Shown here: one piece after another, positions 7,568 to 13,851 of the stretch
Layout of the letters: each line of letters starts with the position of its first letter
Position numbering within the stretch: position 1 is the stretch's first letter
DNA from: an uncultured Bacilli bacterium
GTDB taxonomy: Bacteria > Bacillota_I > Bacilli_A > RF39 > UBA660
Assembly (NCBI GenBank): GCA_934097255.1
Contig: CAKONT010000008.1
Location: 1-14,579 of the forward strand
Direction of reading: 5' to 3'
Length of the DNA stretch: 14,579 nt
Notes under the pieces: model-generated
Seen by the model: only the letters and a program-made list of their open reading frames with translations
Told to the model about the DNA's origin: nothing
Databases searched by the model: none
Position numbers and translations under genes: made by a program

Positions 7568-7596
7568 TTGCATTTTTTCTTTTTTTGTGGTATAAT
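7568..7596 (+). promoter_or_regulatory. Promoter of the mraZ-like/truB operon
   Basis: TATAAT at 7591-7596 with TGG directly before it (extended -10); TTGCAT at 7568-7573 is a fair -35 with a 17-nt spacer. Start predicted near 7603, followed by an AAAAGGGGG ribosome binding site at about 7609-7617. Confidence 0.75.
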
Positions 7597-7627
7597 TTAT
7601 GCGCGTAAGAAAAGGGGGATTTTGTTT

Positions 7628-8044
7628 ATGTTTGGAGAAAAAAATATTATTGGTGAAAAAGTTGTTTCTTTAGATAACAAGGGAAGGTTGTATCTACCAA
7701 CTTTTACATTTGCAGAAGAAAATGATGAATTAGTTTTATTAACTGCACCTTCTAGCAGCGATTATCTAGAAATATATAATAGTAAATATATAGATAATTT
7801 AATTTTTTATAATAACTTAGAAAAAAGTCCAGATTTATACAAAATAAAAAAAGAAGAAAGCGAAGAATTATTAAAAAGAACGATATGTTATTTGAAAGTT
7901 GACTGTGTTAGAAGAGTTAATATAACAGCTGAAATAAAAAAAAGATATAATATTTCTTCTAAACCACTTGTAAAAGGCTTAGGAAATCATATAAATGTAT
8001 ATAAAGATGAAGAAACTTTCTTGAAATTAGAAAGAAAAAAATAA
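7628..8044 (+). CDS. MraZ-like double AbrB/SpoVT protein
   Basis: 138 residues, close to MraZ (about 140-150). MraZ is a DNA-binding repressor of the division/cell-wall cluster made of two swapped-hairpin AbrB-like halves. First half: GEKVVSLDNKGRLYLP (residues 9-24) matches the family DxKGRxxIP motif well. Second half: VDCVRRVNIT (91-100) lines up with the second DxxGRxxIP motif, but Gly is Arg and Pro is Thr, followed by LVKGLGNHINVYKDEE, resembling the MraZ VxGxxNxIEIWxxE end. ATG7628 has an AAGGGGG ribosome binding site; a longer reading frame into the promoter is not plausible. It sits 13 nt upstream of truB and not with mraW/ftsL, so a dcw role cannot be assumed; it could be a diverged regulator of this or another operon. 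Family membership is likely, function uncertain. Confidence 0.65.
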   Translation: MFGEKNIIGEKVVSLDNKGRLYLPTFTFAEENDELVLLTAPSSSDYLEIYNSKYIDNLIFYNNLEKSPDLYKIKKEESEELLKRTICYLKVDCVRRVNITAEIKKRYNISSKPLVKGLGNHINVYKDEETFLKLERKK

Positions 8045-8057
8045 GTTAGGACTTAGT

Positions 8058-8906
8058 ATGGATGGAATTATTTTAATTGACAAAGAAAAAGGATATACCA
8101 GCCGTGATGTTGTTAATATAATATCTAAAAAATTAAATACTAAAAAGGTTGGGCATTTTGGTACATTAGATCCGCTTGCAACGGGTCTTTTAGTAATTGG
8201 TGTAGGTAAATATACCAAGGCACAAGTTCTTTTTAATGAGAAAAAAAAGTATGAAGTAGAAATATTATTAGGAAAAAAGTATGATACTTATGATATAACG
8301 GGAAATCTTATTGAAGAAGAAAAAATTAATGAAGTAGATTTTGAAAAATTAAAAGATATAATTCTATCTTTTAAGAAAAGCTATTTACAAGAGGTCCCTA
8401 TTTATTCAGCAGTTAAAGTAAATGGTAAAAAGTTATATGAATATGCAAGAAATAATATCTCTTTAAAAGAAAACCTTCCTAAAAAAGAGGTTTCAATATT
8501 TTCAATAGATAATATTTCTTTAATAAAAAAAGACGATGATTTTTATATTACTTTTGATACTTTAGTTTCAAAAGGAACATATATTAGAAGTTTGATAAAC
8601 GACATAAGTAAAAAAAGTAATATTTCAATGACAATGAGTAATTTAAGAAGAACTAATATAGATTTATTTGATGTATCTAATAAAGATGTATTAAATGTTA
8701 AAGACGATTTATTTTTTATTGATATAGATAAATATATAGATTATAAAAGGGTAGAAATTCCTTCTCTATTAGAAAAAAAGATTATGAACGGAAATAAGAT
8801 AGATAATATATTTGAAGAAGAAAGAATTGTTTTTACTAAGAATAATAAAAATATTGTTCTTTATGAAAAAGATAACTTTGTAATGAGACCTATTTTTTTC
8901 TTTTAA
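8058..8906 (+). CDS. truB: tRNA pseudouridine(55) synthase TruB
   Basis: 282 residues, slightly shorter than usual. Makes pseudouridine at position 55 in the T loop of most tRNAs. Seen: DKEKGYTSRDVV (8-19), the catalytic block KVGHFGTLDPLATG with nucleophile Asp38, GVGKYTKAQ, a central YEVEILLGKKYDTYDITG (the YxxxxxLGxxTxTxDxxG motif), and GTYIRSLINDI (the GTYIRxLxxDIG element). The C-terminal part is short and divergent. ATG8058 has a TAGGA ribosome binding site, 13 nt after the mraZ-like stop, so both probably share one mRNA. ribF, often next to truB, is not here. No clear terminator follows; transcription may run on into the next gene. Confidence 0.96.
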   Translation: MDGIILIDKEKGYTSRDVVNIISKKLNTKKVGHFGTLDPLATGLLVIGVGKYTKAQVLFNEKKKYEVEILLGKKYDTYDITGNLIEEEKINEVDFEKLKDIILSFKKSYLQEVPIYSAVKVNGKKLYEYARNNISLKENLPKKEVSIFSIDNISLIKKDDDFYITFDTLVSKGTYIRSLINDISKKSNISMTMSNLRRTNIDLFDVSNKDVLNVKDDLFFIDIDKYIDYKRVEIPSLLEKKIMNGNKIDNIFEEERIVFTKNNKNIVLYEKDNFVMRPIFFF

Positions 8907-8919
8907 ACTCTAATTTCAT

Positions 8920-8948
8920 TTGACACATAACTTGTTTTTTTATATAAT
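8920..8948 (+). promoter_or_regulatory. Perfect consensus sigma-A promoter
   Basis: TTGACA (8920-8925), 17-nt spacer, TATAAT (8943-8948): all 12 core positions match the housekeeping sigma consensus with ideal spacing. Start predicted near 8955, giving a leader of about 26 nt before ATG8981. Confidence 0.9.
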
Positions 8949-8980
8949 AAAGCGTGCAACATGAAAAGGAATGATGTTAT

Positions 8981-9466
8981 ATGCAAACAGTAGAAAAGTT
9001 TGTTATTAATCGAAATGATTTACAATATATATATGTTGAAAAAAATATTAATTTGTTTAATGATGTGAAGTATTTGTTATATCAAGATGGTATGGTAAGA
9101 GAAGTATTAAATGAAGATAGTTTTTCTATTACATATGGAAATGATTTGAAATGTAGTATTAAATCTTTTGTAGATTTTATTGAAGGTGATGTATTAGTAT
9201 ATGGTTATACCAATGAAACTTCAGATATTATAAAGGATTTAAAAATTGTTAAGAATGTTATATCAAATAAAAGAAATGACAATATATTTAATCCATCGTT
9301 AATTGGTTGTAAAGCAACATTTGTTAAAGTTATAGATAAAATTAATGATTTAATTATTAGTCGTTCTAATTATGAAATTGATCATCAACAAGAATATGAT
9401 AGGTTGCACGAAGAAGATTTAGAAGATGTATTGATAAGAATAAGGCGATTAATAGAAGAAGATTAA
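8981..9466 (+). CDS. Hypothetical protein, monocistronic and strongly promoted
   Basis: 161 residues; I do not recognise a family. No signal peptide or membrane segment. The protein is rich in Asn/Asp/Ile/Lys; the N-terminal ~75 residues alternate short beta-like strands (KYLLYQDGMVREVL, SFSITYGND), followed by a probable helix-strand region. The last ~35 residues are charged and helical (DHQQEYDRLHEEDLEDVL), possibly a coiled coil. ATG8981 has AAAAGGA at 8964-8970, a somewhat long spacing of 10 nt; other nearby ATGs (8971, 8974) are in another frame. It has its own perfect promoter and its own terminator, so it is transcribed alone and probably abundantly. Composition matches its neighbours, so no sign of recent transfer. 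Confidence 0.85.
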   Translation: MQTVEKFVINRNDLQYIYVEKNINLFNDVKYLLYQDGMVREVLNEDSFSITYGNDLKCSIKSFVDFIEGDVLVYGYTNETSDIIKDLKIVKNVISNKRNDNIFNPSLIGCKATFVKVIDKINDLIISRSNYEIDHQQEYDRLHEEDLEDVLIRIRRLIEED

Positions 9467-9480
9467 TTGTCTTCTTTTTT
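9454..9480 (+). terminator. Terminator overlapping the stop of the hypothetical gene
   Basis: Stem 9454-9462 with 9470-9478 (core GAAGA/TCTTC), 7-nt loop that holds the TAA stop at 9464-9466, and a T run to 9480. Separates the hypothetical gene from hisS. Confidence 0.75.
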
Positions 9481-9482
9481 AA

Positions 9483-9511
9483 TTGAAAAAAAAGTTAAAA
9501 TAAAGTATTAT
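9483..9511 (+). promoter_or_regulatory. Promoter of the hisS operon
   Basis: TTGAAA (9483-9488), 17-nt spacer, TATTAT (9506-9511); each hexamer is one base off consensus. A second -10-like TATAAT at 9513-9518 has no good -35. Start near 9518; AAGGAGG at 9537-9543 follows. No T-box-like leader fits in this short interval. Confidence 0.65.
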
Positions 9512-9548
9512 ATATAATGTAAATTATATTACTAAAAAGGAGGATGGT

Positions 9549-10967
9549 ATGTTAACAAAACCAAAAGGAACGTATGATTTATTTGGCTCTGATGGAAAGA
9601 TTTTTAGAACTATTGAAAATAATATATTAGATATTATGGATACGTATAATTATGAATATATTAAAACACCATTATTTGAGGATAGTTCATTATTTCATAG
9701 AGGTGTTGGAGAAACAACTGATATTGTAACAAAAGAAACGTATGATTTTAAAGATAGAGGAGAAAGATCACTAACTCTTCGTCCGGAAGGAACAGCAGGA
9801 GTTGTCCGCTCTTTTATTGAAAATAAAATGTACGCTCAAAACTTACCAAAAAAGTTTTGGTATTTAGGAACTATGTATCGTTATGAAAGACCACAAAAAG
9901 GTAGATATCGTGAGTTTTTCCAATTTGGTTGTGAAGCATTTGGAAGCAGTAGTGCTATGCTTGATGCTGAAATGATAAGTATTTGTGTTGTTTTATTTGA
10001 ATCTTTAGGATTAAAAGGAATTAAAGTTAAAATAAATACTTTAGGCGACGAAACATCAAGAAAGATGTATCACGATGCTTTAGTAAATTATTTTAAACCA
10101 AAAATAAATTCGTTGTGTGATTTGTGTAAAGAAAGATTTGAAAAAAATCCTTTAAGAATATTAGATTGTAAAGAAGACAAAGAAAGTGAAATATTAAAAA
10201 ATGCTCCAAAAACAACTGATTATTTAAACGAAGAAAGTAGAAAACATTTTGAAGATGTTTTAAAATATTTAGAAGCTTTACAAATAAATTATGAAATAGA
10301 TACTAAAATTGTAAGGGGACTTGATTATTATACTCACACTGTTTTTGAAATAGAGGCTGATATTAAAGAATTTGGAGCACAAAATGTATTATGTGGTGGA
10401 GGAAGATATAATAATTTAGTTTCTTCATTAGATGGTCCAAAAACACCTGCTGTTGGGTTTGCTATTGGTATTGAAAGATTAATTCAAGCTTTAAAAGCTG
10501 AGAATTTATATACTAATTTAAGTAATGGAATAGATGTTTTTGTTATCCCAGTTAGTGAAAAAGAAAAAGAATATGCTTTTTCAATTAATGGCGTTTTAAG
10601 ACTTATGGGATTTAAATCTGATATCGATTATTTAGATAAGAATTTAAATAACAATTTAAAACAAGCAGACAAATTAAATGCAAGATTAGCTTTGATTATT
10701 GGAAAAGATGAAAAAGAAAAATCTTATTTTACAGTTCGTGATATGATAAGTAAAAAAGATACTAAAGTGTTAAATAAAGATTTATTCGATTATATCGTTA
10801 ATATATTAAGTGAAGAAAAAGAAAAAGGAGGAGATAATATGGAAAAAGTATGTTCATGCGATGAAACTTGCGATTGCGGATGCAATGAAGGTTTAGAGTG
10901 TTCATGTGAAGAATGTTCTTGCGAAGATTGCTCATGTGAAGATGATTGTTGCAAAGAAAATGATTAA
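9549..10967 (+). CDS. hisS: Histidyl-tRNA synthetase with Cys-rich C-terminal extension
   Basis: 472 residues against a usual ~420-430. Class II synthetase charging tRNA-His. Seen: N-terminal KPKGTYDLFG, the LTLRPEGT loop (Arg78), motif 2 YRYERPQKGRYREFFQFG, the HisRS-specific RGLDYYTHTVFE (from Arg256), a second HisA-like motif CGGGRYNNL, motif 3 GFAIGIERL (about 303-311) and an anticodon-binding domain ending near residue 420. The last 42 residues (431-472) contain 13 Cys in five CxC clusters and otherwise mostly Asp/Glu, unlike any normal HisRS C-terminus. That tail begins with Met431, preceded by a perfect internal ribosome binding site (see the nested feature). CDLCKER plus a Cys at about 199 may be a small insertion-domain feature. 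Followed by aspS 15 nt downstream. Enzyme identity is firm; the tail's role is unknown. Confidence 0.96.
   Translation: MLTKPKGTYDLFGSDGKIFRTIENNILDIMDTYNYEYIKTPLFEDSSLFHRGVGETTDIVTKETYDFKDRGERSLTLRPEGTAGVVRSFIENKMYAQNLPKKFWYLGTMYRYERPQKGRYREFFQFGCEAFGSSSAMLDAEMISICVVLFESLGLKGIKVKINTLGDETSRKMYHDALVNYFKPKINSLCDLCKERFEKNPLRILDCKEDKESEILKNAPKTTDYLNEESRKHFEDVLKYLEALQINYEIDTKIVRGLDYYTHTVFEIEADIKEFGAQNVLCGGGRYNNLVSSLDGPKTPAVGFAIGIERLIQALKAENLYTNLSNGIDVFVIPVSEKEKEYAFSINGVLRLMGFKSDIDYLDKNLNNNLKQADKLNARLALIIGKDEKEKSYFTVRDMISKKDTKVLNKDLFDYIVNILSEEKEKGGDNMEKVCSCDETCDCGCNEGLECSCEECSCEDCSCEDDCCKEND
10825..10831 (+). promoter_or_regulatory. Internal Shine-Dalgarno inside hisS
   Basis: AAGGAGG, a full-strength ribosome binding site, 7 nt before an in-frame ATG at 10839. 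It is as good as the site of hisS itself and sits exactly at the junction between the HisRS anticodon domain and the Cys-rich tail. Confidence 0.75.
10839..10967 (+). CDS. Nested small Cys-rich protein (42 aa), in frame with hisS
   Basis: A possible independent product translated from ATG10839 within hisS, same frame, same stop. 42 residues with 13 Cys (31%): CxC pairs at 5/7, 11/13/15, 21/23, 26/28, 31/33 and a CC at 37/38, spaced by Asp/Glu/Ser; no His or aromatic residue. The CSCEE/CSCED units repeat. The composition resembles small metallothionein-like metal binders, but I do not recognise a named family, so metal binding is inference. The 7-nt-spaced AAGGAGG makes independent initiation likely. 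Two readings: a separate small gene that became fused when hisS lost its stop, or a HisRS appendage whose internal start is fortuitous. Both forms may be made. Confidence 0.6.
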   Translation: MEKVCSCDETCDCGCNEGLECSCEECSCEDCSCEDDCCKEND

Positions 10968-10982
10968 TAGGAAGGATGCAGT

Positions 10983-12296
10983 ATGAAAAATATAGCTTTA
11001 GAAGAATTAAAAAATTATTATAATGAAGAAGTAGAAATATGTGGATTTATTGATAAAATAAGAGATTTACAATATGTTCAATTCCTTATTTTAAAAGATA
11101 GAACTGGTAAAGTACAAGTAACAATTGAAAAAAACAAAGAAAATGAATTGTTAAACGAAATAGTTTCAAATTTAAATGTTGAAAGTACTGTTACAGTAAT
11201 AGGAAAATTAGTTGAGAATCAAAATGTTAAATTAAACAAAATGGAAGTTCTTCCTAAAAGTATAATTGAAACAAGTAAATGTCTAGAAGAATTACCTATT
11301 AATTATAAGGAACAATCAAGTTATTCAATGGATACAAAATTAGATTATAGATTTTTAGATTTGAGAAATGAGAAAAATATACTTATGTTTCAAATCCAAA
11401 GTTTATTTATTGATAGTATGAGAAGATATTTAATTGATAATAAGTTTACGGAAATACATACTCCAAAATTTATTGCTACTGCAAGTGAAAGTGGATCAGA
11501 AGTATTTGAAGTTAAATATTTTGATAAAAAAGCATACTTAGCTCAGAGCCCTCAGTTTTATAAACAAATGGCAATGGCTAGTGGATTTGAAAAAATATTT
11601 GAAATAGCACCAGTTTTCCGTGCCGAAAATTCAAATACTAATCGTCATGCAACTGAGTTTACATCTTTTGATGTTGAGTTTAGTTATATTAATTCTTATA
11701 CTGATGTTATGGATTTAGAAGAAAAACTTTTATATGAAGGATTATTAAAAGTTAAAGAAGTATATGGAGAAAAAATAAAAGAAGTATTTAACGTTGATGT
11801 TCATATTCCTAAACTTCCTTTTCCAAGAATTAAATTACAAGATCTTTATAAGGAATTAGAGAAAAGATATGGCTATAAGATTCCTTCAGAAGATATAGGT
11901 GATATGAATGCAGAAACGGAAAAATTAACGTATAAATATGCCATGGAAGAGTTTGATAGTGAATTTATTTTTGTGACTGATTTTAATAAAAGTAAAAGAG
12001 CATTTTATCATATGAGAAAATGTGATATACCTCAAGGATATGATCTTATTTGGAAAGGAATGGAAATAACAACCGGTGCTCAAAGAGAACATCGATATGA
12101 AATACTTAAAAACCAAGCTCTTGAAAAAGGTCTTAATGATGATGTTAAATTTTATTTAGATTTCTTTAAATATGGTTGTCCTCCACATGGTGGATTTGCT
12201 TTAGGAGTCGATAGAATAACGTTACTTCTTTTAAATTTAAATACTGTCAAAGAATCAATGTTTATCTTTAGAGGACCAAATAGACTTAATCCATAG
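10983..12296 (+). CDS. aspS: Aspartyl-tRNA synthetase, archaeal/eukaryotic type
   Basis: 437 residues; bacterial-type AspRS is about 590 with a GAD insertion, absent here. N-terminal OB-fold anticodon domain (about 1-100, with VEICGFIDKIRDLQ and LKDRTGKVQVTI). The class II catalytic core matches archaeal AspRS closely: LDYRFLDLR, the block EIHTPKFIATASESGSEVFE, YLAQSPQFYKQM, FRAENSNTNRHATEFTSFD (motif 2), MEITTGAQREHRY, and the motif 3 end PPHGGFALGVDRITLLLL...FRGPNRLNP. Such enzymes are often non-discriminating, charging tRNA-Asn with Asp for GatCAB to amidate; whether that is so here cannot be told from this window. AGGAAGGA ribosome binding site at about 10969-10976, 15 nt after hisS. It occupies the usual hisS-aspS slot. 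The stop lies in a 14-bp hairpin. AspRS is favoured over AsnRS by the SPQFYKQ and NTNRHATEF segments. Confidence 0.9.
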   Translation: MKNIALEELKNYYNEEVEICGFIDKIRDLQYVQFLILKDRTGKVQVTIEKNKENELLNEIVSNLNVESTVTVIGKLVENQNVKLNKMEVLPKSIIETSKCLEELPINYKEQSSYSMDTKLDYRFLDLRNEKNILMFQIQSLFIDSMRRYLIDNKFTEIHTPKFIATASESGSEVFEVKYFDKKAYLAQSPQFYKQMAMASGFEKIFEIAPVFRAENSNTNRHATEFTSFDVEFSYINSYTDVMDLEEKLLYEGLLKVKEVYGEKIKEVFNVDVHIPKLPFPRIKLQDLYKELEKRYGYKIPSEDIGDMNAETEKLTYKYAMEEFDSEFIFVTDFNKSKRAFYHMRKCDIPQGYDLIWKGMEITTGAQREHRYEILKNQALEKGLNDDVKFYLDFFKYGCPPHGGFALGVDRITLLLLNLNTVKESMFIFRGPNRLNP

Positions 12297-12309
12297 ATTA
12301 AGTCTATTT
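12278..12309 (+). terminator. 14-bp perfect hairpin at the aspS/ttcA-like junction
   Basis: 12278-12291 pairs perfectly with 12296-12309 around a CATA loop; the aspS TAG (12294-12296) spans loop and stem. The T tract is poor (TTTATTG), so it may act as a partial terminator, an RNA-stabilising 3' end or a control of the downstream gene, whose ATG is 9 nt past the stem. Confidence 0.5.
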
Positions 12310-12317
12310 ATTGATTA

Positions 12318-13118
12318 ATGGATTTAAAAGATATTGAAAGAAGTATAATAAAAACTTATCGAGGTAAGATTTATAAAAAATTTATTAGAGCAGTAAAAGA
12401 TTTTGAATTAATTGAAGAAAATGACTCTATTTGTGTTTGTATAAGTGGAGGAAAAGATTCATTCTTACTTGCTAAATGTATGCAAGAGTTACAAATTCAT
12501 TCCAAGTATCATTTTGATTTAAAATTTCTAGTTATGGATCCTGGATATGCTAAAAGTAATTTAGAGCAAATAAAAAATAATTTAGAAAAATTAAATATTC
12601 CTGCTAAAATTTTTAAAACAGATATTTTTAACAAAATAAAAAATGAAAGTAATCCATGTTATTTATGTGCTAGAAAAAGAAGGGGTAATCTTTATTACTT
12701 TGCAAAAGAAATGGGCTGTAATAAAATTGCTTTAGGCCATCATTTTGACGATGTTATTGAAACGATTTTATTAAATATTTTTTATGCTGGAGAATATAAA
12801 ACAATGATGCCTAAATTGAAAAGCAAGAATTTTTCTTCTATGGAACTTATTAGACCTCTTTATTATGTTAAAGAGCAAGATATAATATCTTTTGCTAAAT
12901 ATAATAATTTAACTTTTTTAGATTGTGCTTGTTCTGTGACAAAGAAAAATTTGGGAAAAAGAAACGAAATAAAAGAACTTATTTCAAATATGAGAAAAGT
13001 ATATAAACATACTGATATTAATATTTTAAGAAGTAGTAATAATATAAATTTAGATCAGGTTTTAGGATATAAAAAAGATAGTGAATATAAAAGTTTTTTA
13101 GATTATTACGACGAATAA
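12318..13118 (+). CDS. TtcA-like tRNA thiolation enzyme (PP-loop, Fe-S)
   Basis: 266 residues. Belongs to the TtcA/TtuA branch of PP-loop ATPases, which adenylate a tRNA base and replace oxygen with sulfur; TtcA makes 2-thiocytidine-32, TtuA thiolates U54. Seen: ATP-binding SGGKDS (43-48), VMDPGY (72-77), CYLCARKRRG with Cys114 and Cys117, GHHFDDVIET (140-149), and Cys203/Cys205 in DCACSV. CxxC plus a later Cys fits the three-Cys [4Fe-4S] ligation of this family. It lacks TtuA's extra zinc-finger Cys pairs at both ends, favouring a TtcA-type enzyme; the target base is not certain. ATG12318 opens the conserved N-terminus, but no ribosome binding site is visible in the 21 nt between the aspS stop and this ATG, and the upstream hairpin ends 9 nt before. 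No clear T-rich terminator follows. Confidence 0.85.
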   Translation: MDLKDIERSIIKTYRGKIYKKFIRAVKDFELIEENDSICVCISGGKDSFLLAKCMQELQIHSKYHFDLKFLVMDPGYAKSNLEQIKNNLEKLNIPAKIFKTDIFNKIKNESNPCYLCARKRRGNLYYFAKEMGCNKIALGHHFDDVIETILLNIFYAGEYKTMMPKLKSKNFSSMELIRPLYYVKEQDIISFAKYNNLTFLDCACSVTKKNLGKRNEIKELISNMRKVYKHTDINILRSSNNINLDQVLGYKKDSEYKSFLDYYDE

Positions 13119-13175
13119 AACTATAATCTTTTATCAAAATGTCGTAAATTGTAATTTAAAAAAAGTAAATAACAA

Positions 13176-13203
13176 TTGCAATATTTTTCTAATATGATAT
13201 AAT
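13176..13203 (+). promoter_or_regulatory. Promoter of the putative 6S RNA
   Basis: TTGCAA (13176-13181), 16-nt spacer, TATAAT (13198-13203) with TG at 13195-13196 (extended -10). Predicted start is about 13210, exactly where the closing stem of the downstream RNA begins. Confidence 0.75.
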
Positions 13204-13209
13204 ATAATT

Positions 13210-13373
13210 ACCAAAGGATATGTATTTTGTATAAACCCTACAAGAACTAGATAAGGGAATTTTTGTAAGGTTATCTGTGTTGAATGCTTATTTATTAATA
13301 AGACTCCTAAAGGTAATCAAAAAATACCCACCTGTATATATACAGGTTTATCGTTCATACCTTTGGTTTTTTT
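13210..13373 (+). ncRNA. ssrS: Putative 6S RNA
   Basis: This fills most of the ~300-nt gene-free stretch before nusB. The RNA folds as one long rod. Closing stem: 13210-13217 with 13360-13367 (8 bp), bulged A, 13219-13222 with 13356-13359. Then ATAAACC (13231-13237) with GGTTTAT (13345-13351). A large central bubble follows (5' side 13238-13254; 3' side 13330-13344, able to form its own hairpin). Distal arm: 13255-13265 with 13318-13329, 13270-13276 with 13311-13317 (two G-U), and an apical CTTATT/AATAAG with TATT loop. Seven T from 13367 make the closing stem a terminator. Closing stem, central bubble and distal arm are the 6S RNA architecture, which mimics an open promoter and traps sigma-A RNA polymerase. 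About 164 nt is on the short side. In B. subtilis bsrA lies, as I recall, next to aspS, which agrees. No long reading frame is present. Confidence 0.7.
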
Positions 13374-13374
13374 A

Positions 13375-13403
13375 TTTACTTTCAAAAAAAAATCGTATAT
13401 AAT
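13375..13403 (+). promoter_or_regulatory. Promoter of nusB
   Basis: TTTACT (13375-13380), 17-nt spacer, TATAAT (13398-13403). Start near 13410, leaving a leader of roughly 10-15 nt. It lies directly after the T run of the putative 6S RNA. Confidence 0.65.
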
Positions 13404-13418
13404 TCTTATTGGGATGTG

Positions 13419-13829
13419 ATGTTTGTGAAGAATCGTAGCGAATTAAGAGATATAATTATCAAAATATTATATCAAACTTATATTTTTGAGAGTTTTAATG
13501 AAAAGTATGAAATAAATTCTTTGATCAAAGAATTCATGGAAACAAAAAATGATTTTGTTATTGATACAATAACTTATATAAAAGAAAACGAGCAAAAGAT
13601 TTTTGAAATAGCTAATAAGTATTTAAACAATTGGACAATTGATCGAATTAGTAAAGTTGATAAAGCGATTCTTTCTCTTGCTATTTATGAAATGCTTTAT
13701 ACTGAAACACCTAGTATTGTTTGTATTAACGAAGCAATTGAACTTAGTAAAAAATACAGTGATGAAAACGTTACTAAAATGATTAATGCAACGCTTGATA
13801 AAATTTTTCATACTGAAGTAAATGAATAA
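13419..13829 (+). CDS. nusB: Transcription antitermination protein NusB
   Basis: 136 residues, normal size. All-helical RNA-binding protein that joins S10 (NusE) on boxA and works with NusA in rRNA antitermination. Seen: N-terminal NRSELRDIIIKILYQTYIF (the RxxARxxALQxLY helix, with Arg less conserved), WTIDRISKVDKAILSLAIYEM (the central W-x-x-R-x-x-x-x-D-x-x-I-L motif), and CINEAIELSKKYSDEN followed by MINATLDKI (the INEAVELAKxF...FVNGVLD end). ATG13419 is used; GTG13425 is equally plausible because GGGATGTGAT just upstream would sit at better spacing to it and the leader is very short. Own promoter and terminator make it monocistronic, between the putative 6S RNA and xseA. Confidence 0.95.
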   Translation: MFVKNRSELRDIIIKILYQTYIFESFNEKYEINSLIKEFMETKNDFVIDTITYIKENEQKIFEIANKYLNNWTIDRISKVDKAILSLAIYEMLYTETPSIVCINEAIELSKKYSDENVTKMINATLDKIFHTEVNE

Positions 13830-13851
13830 CTGATAAATTATCAGTTTTTTT
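13828..13851 (+). terminator. Terminator after nusB
   Basis: AACTGAT (13828-13834) pairs with ATCAGTT (13840-13846) around AAATT; seven T run from 13845 to 13851. The nusB stop overlaps the base of the stem. Confidence 0.8.

Noticed and set aside
8027..8218. Minus-strand reading frame over the truB start
   Set aside because: Antisense of the conserved TruB catalytic block.
9467..9548. T-box or other riboswitch upstream of hisS
   Set aside because: The leader is about 30 nt and lacks any T-box sequence or specifier stem.
11925..12116. Minus-strand reading frame within aspS
   Set aside because: Antisense of conserved AspRS core, no start signals.
13106..13147. Possible hairpin after the ttcA-like gene (TTACGAC with GTCGTAA)
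   Set aside because: Only 7 bp with a 28-nt interior and no T tract, so too weak to call a terminator, though a nested ATAAAA/TTTTAT pairing exists.
13119..13415. SRP RNA, tmRNA or RNase P RNA as alternative identity of the non-coding RNA
   Set aside because: No GGAA/GNRA SRP apical motif, no tRNA-like ends with a tag reading frame, and too short for RNase P RNA.
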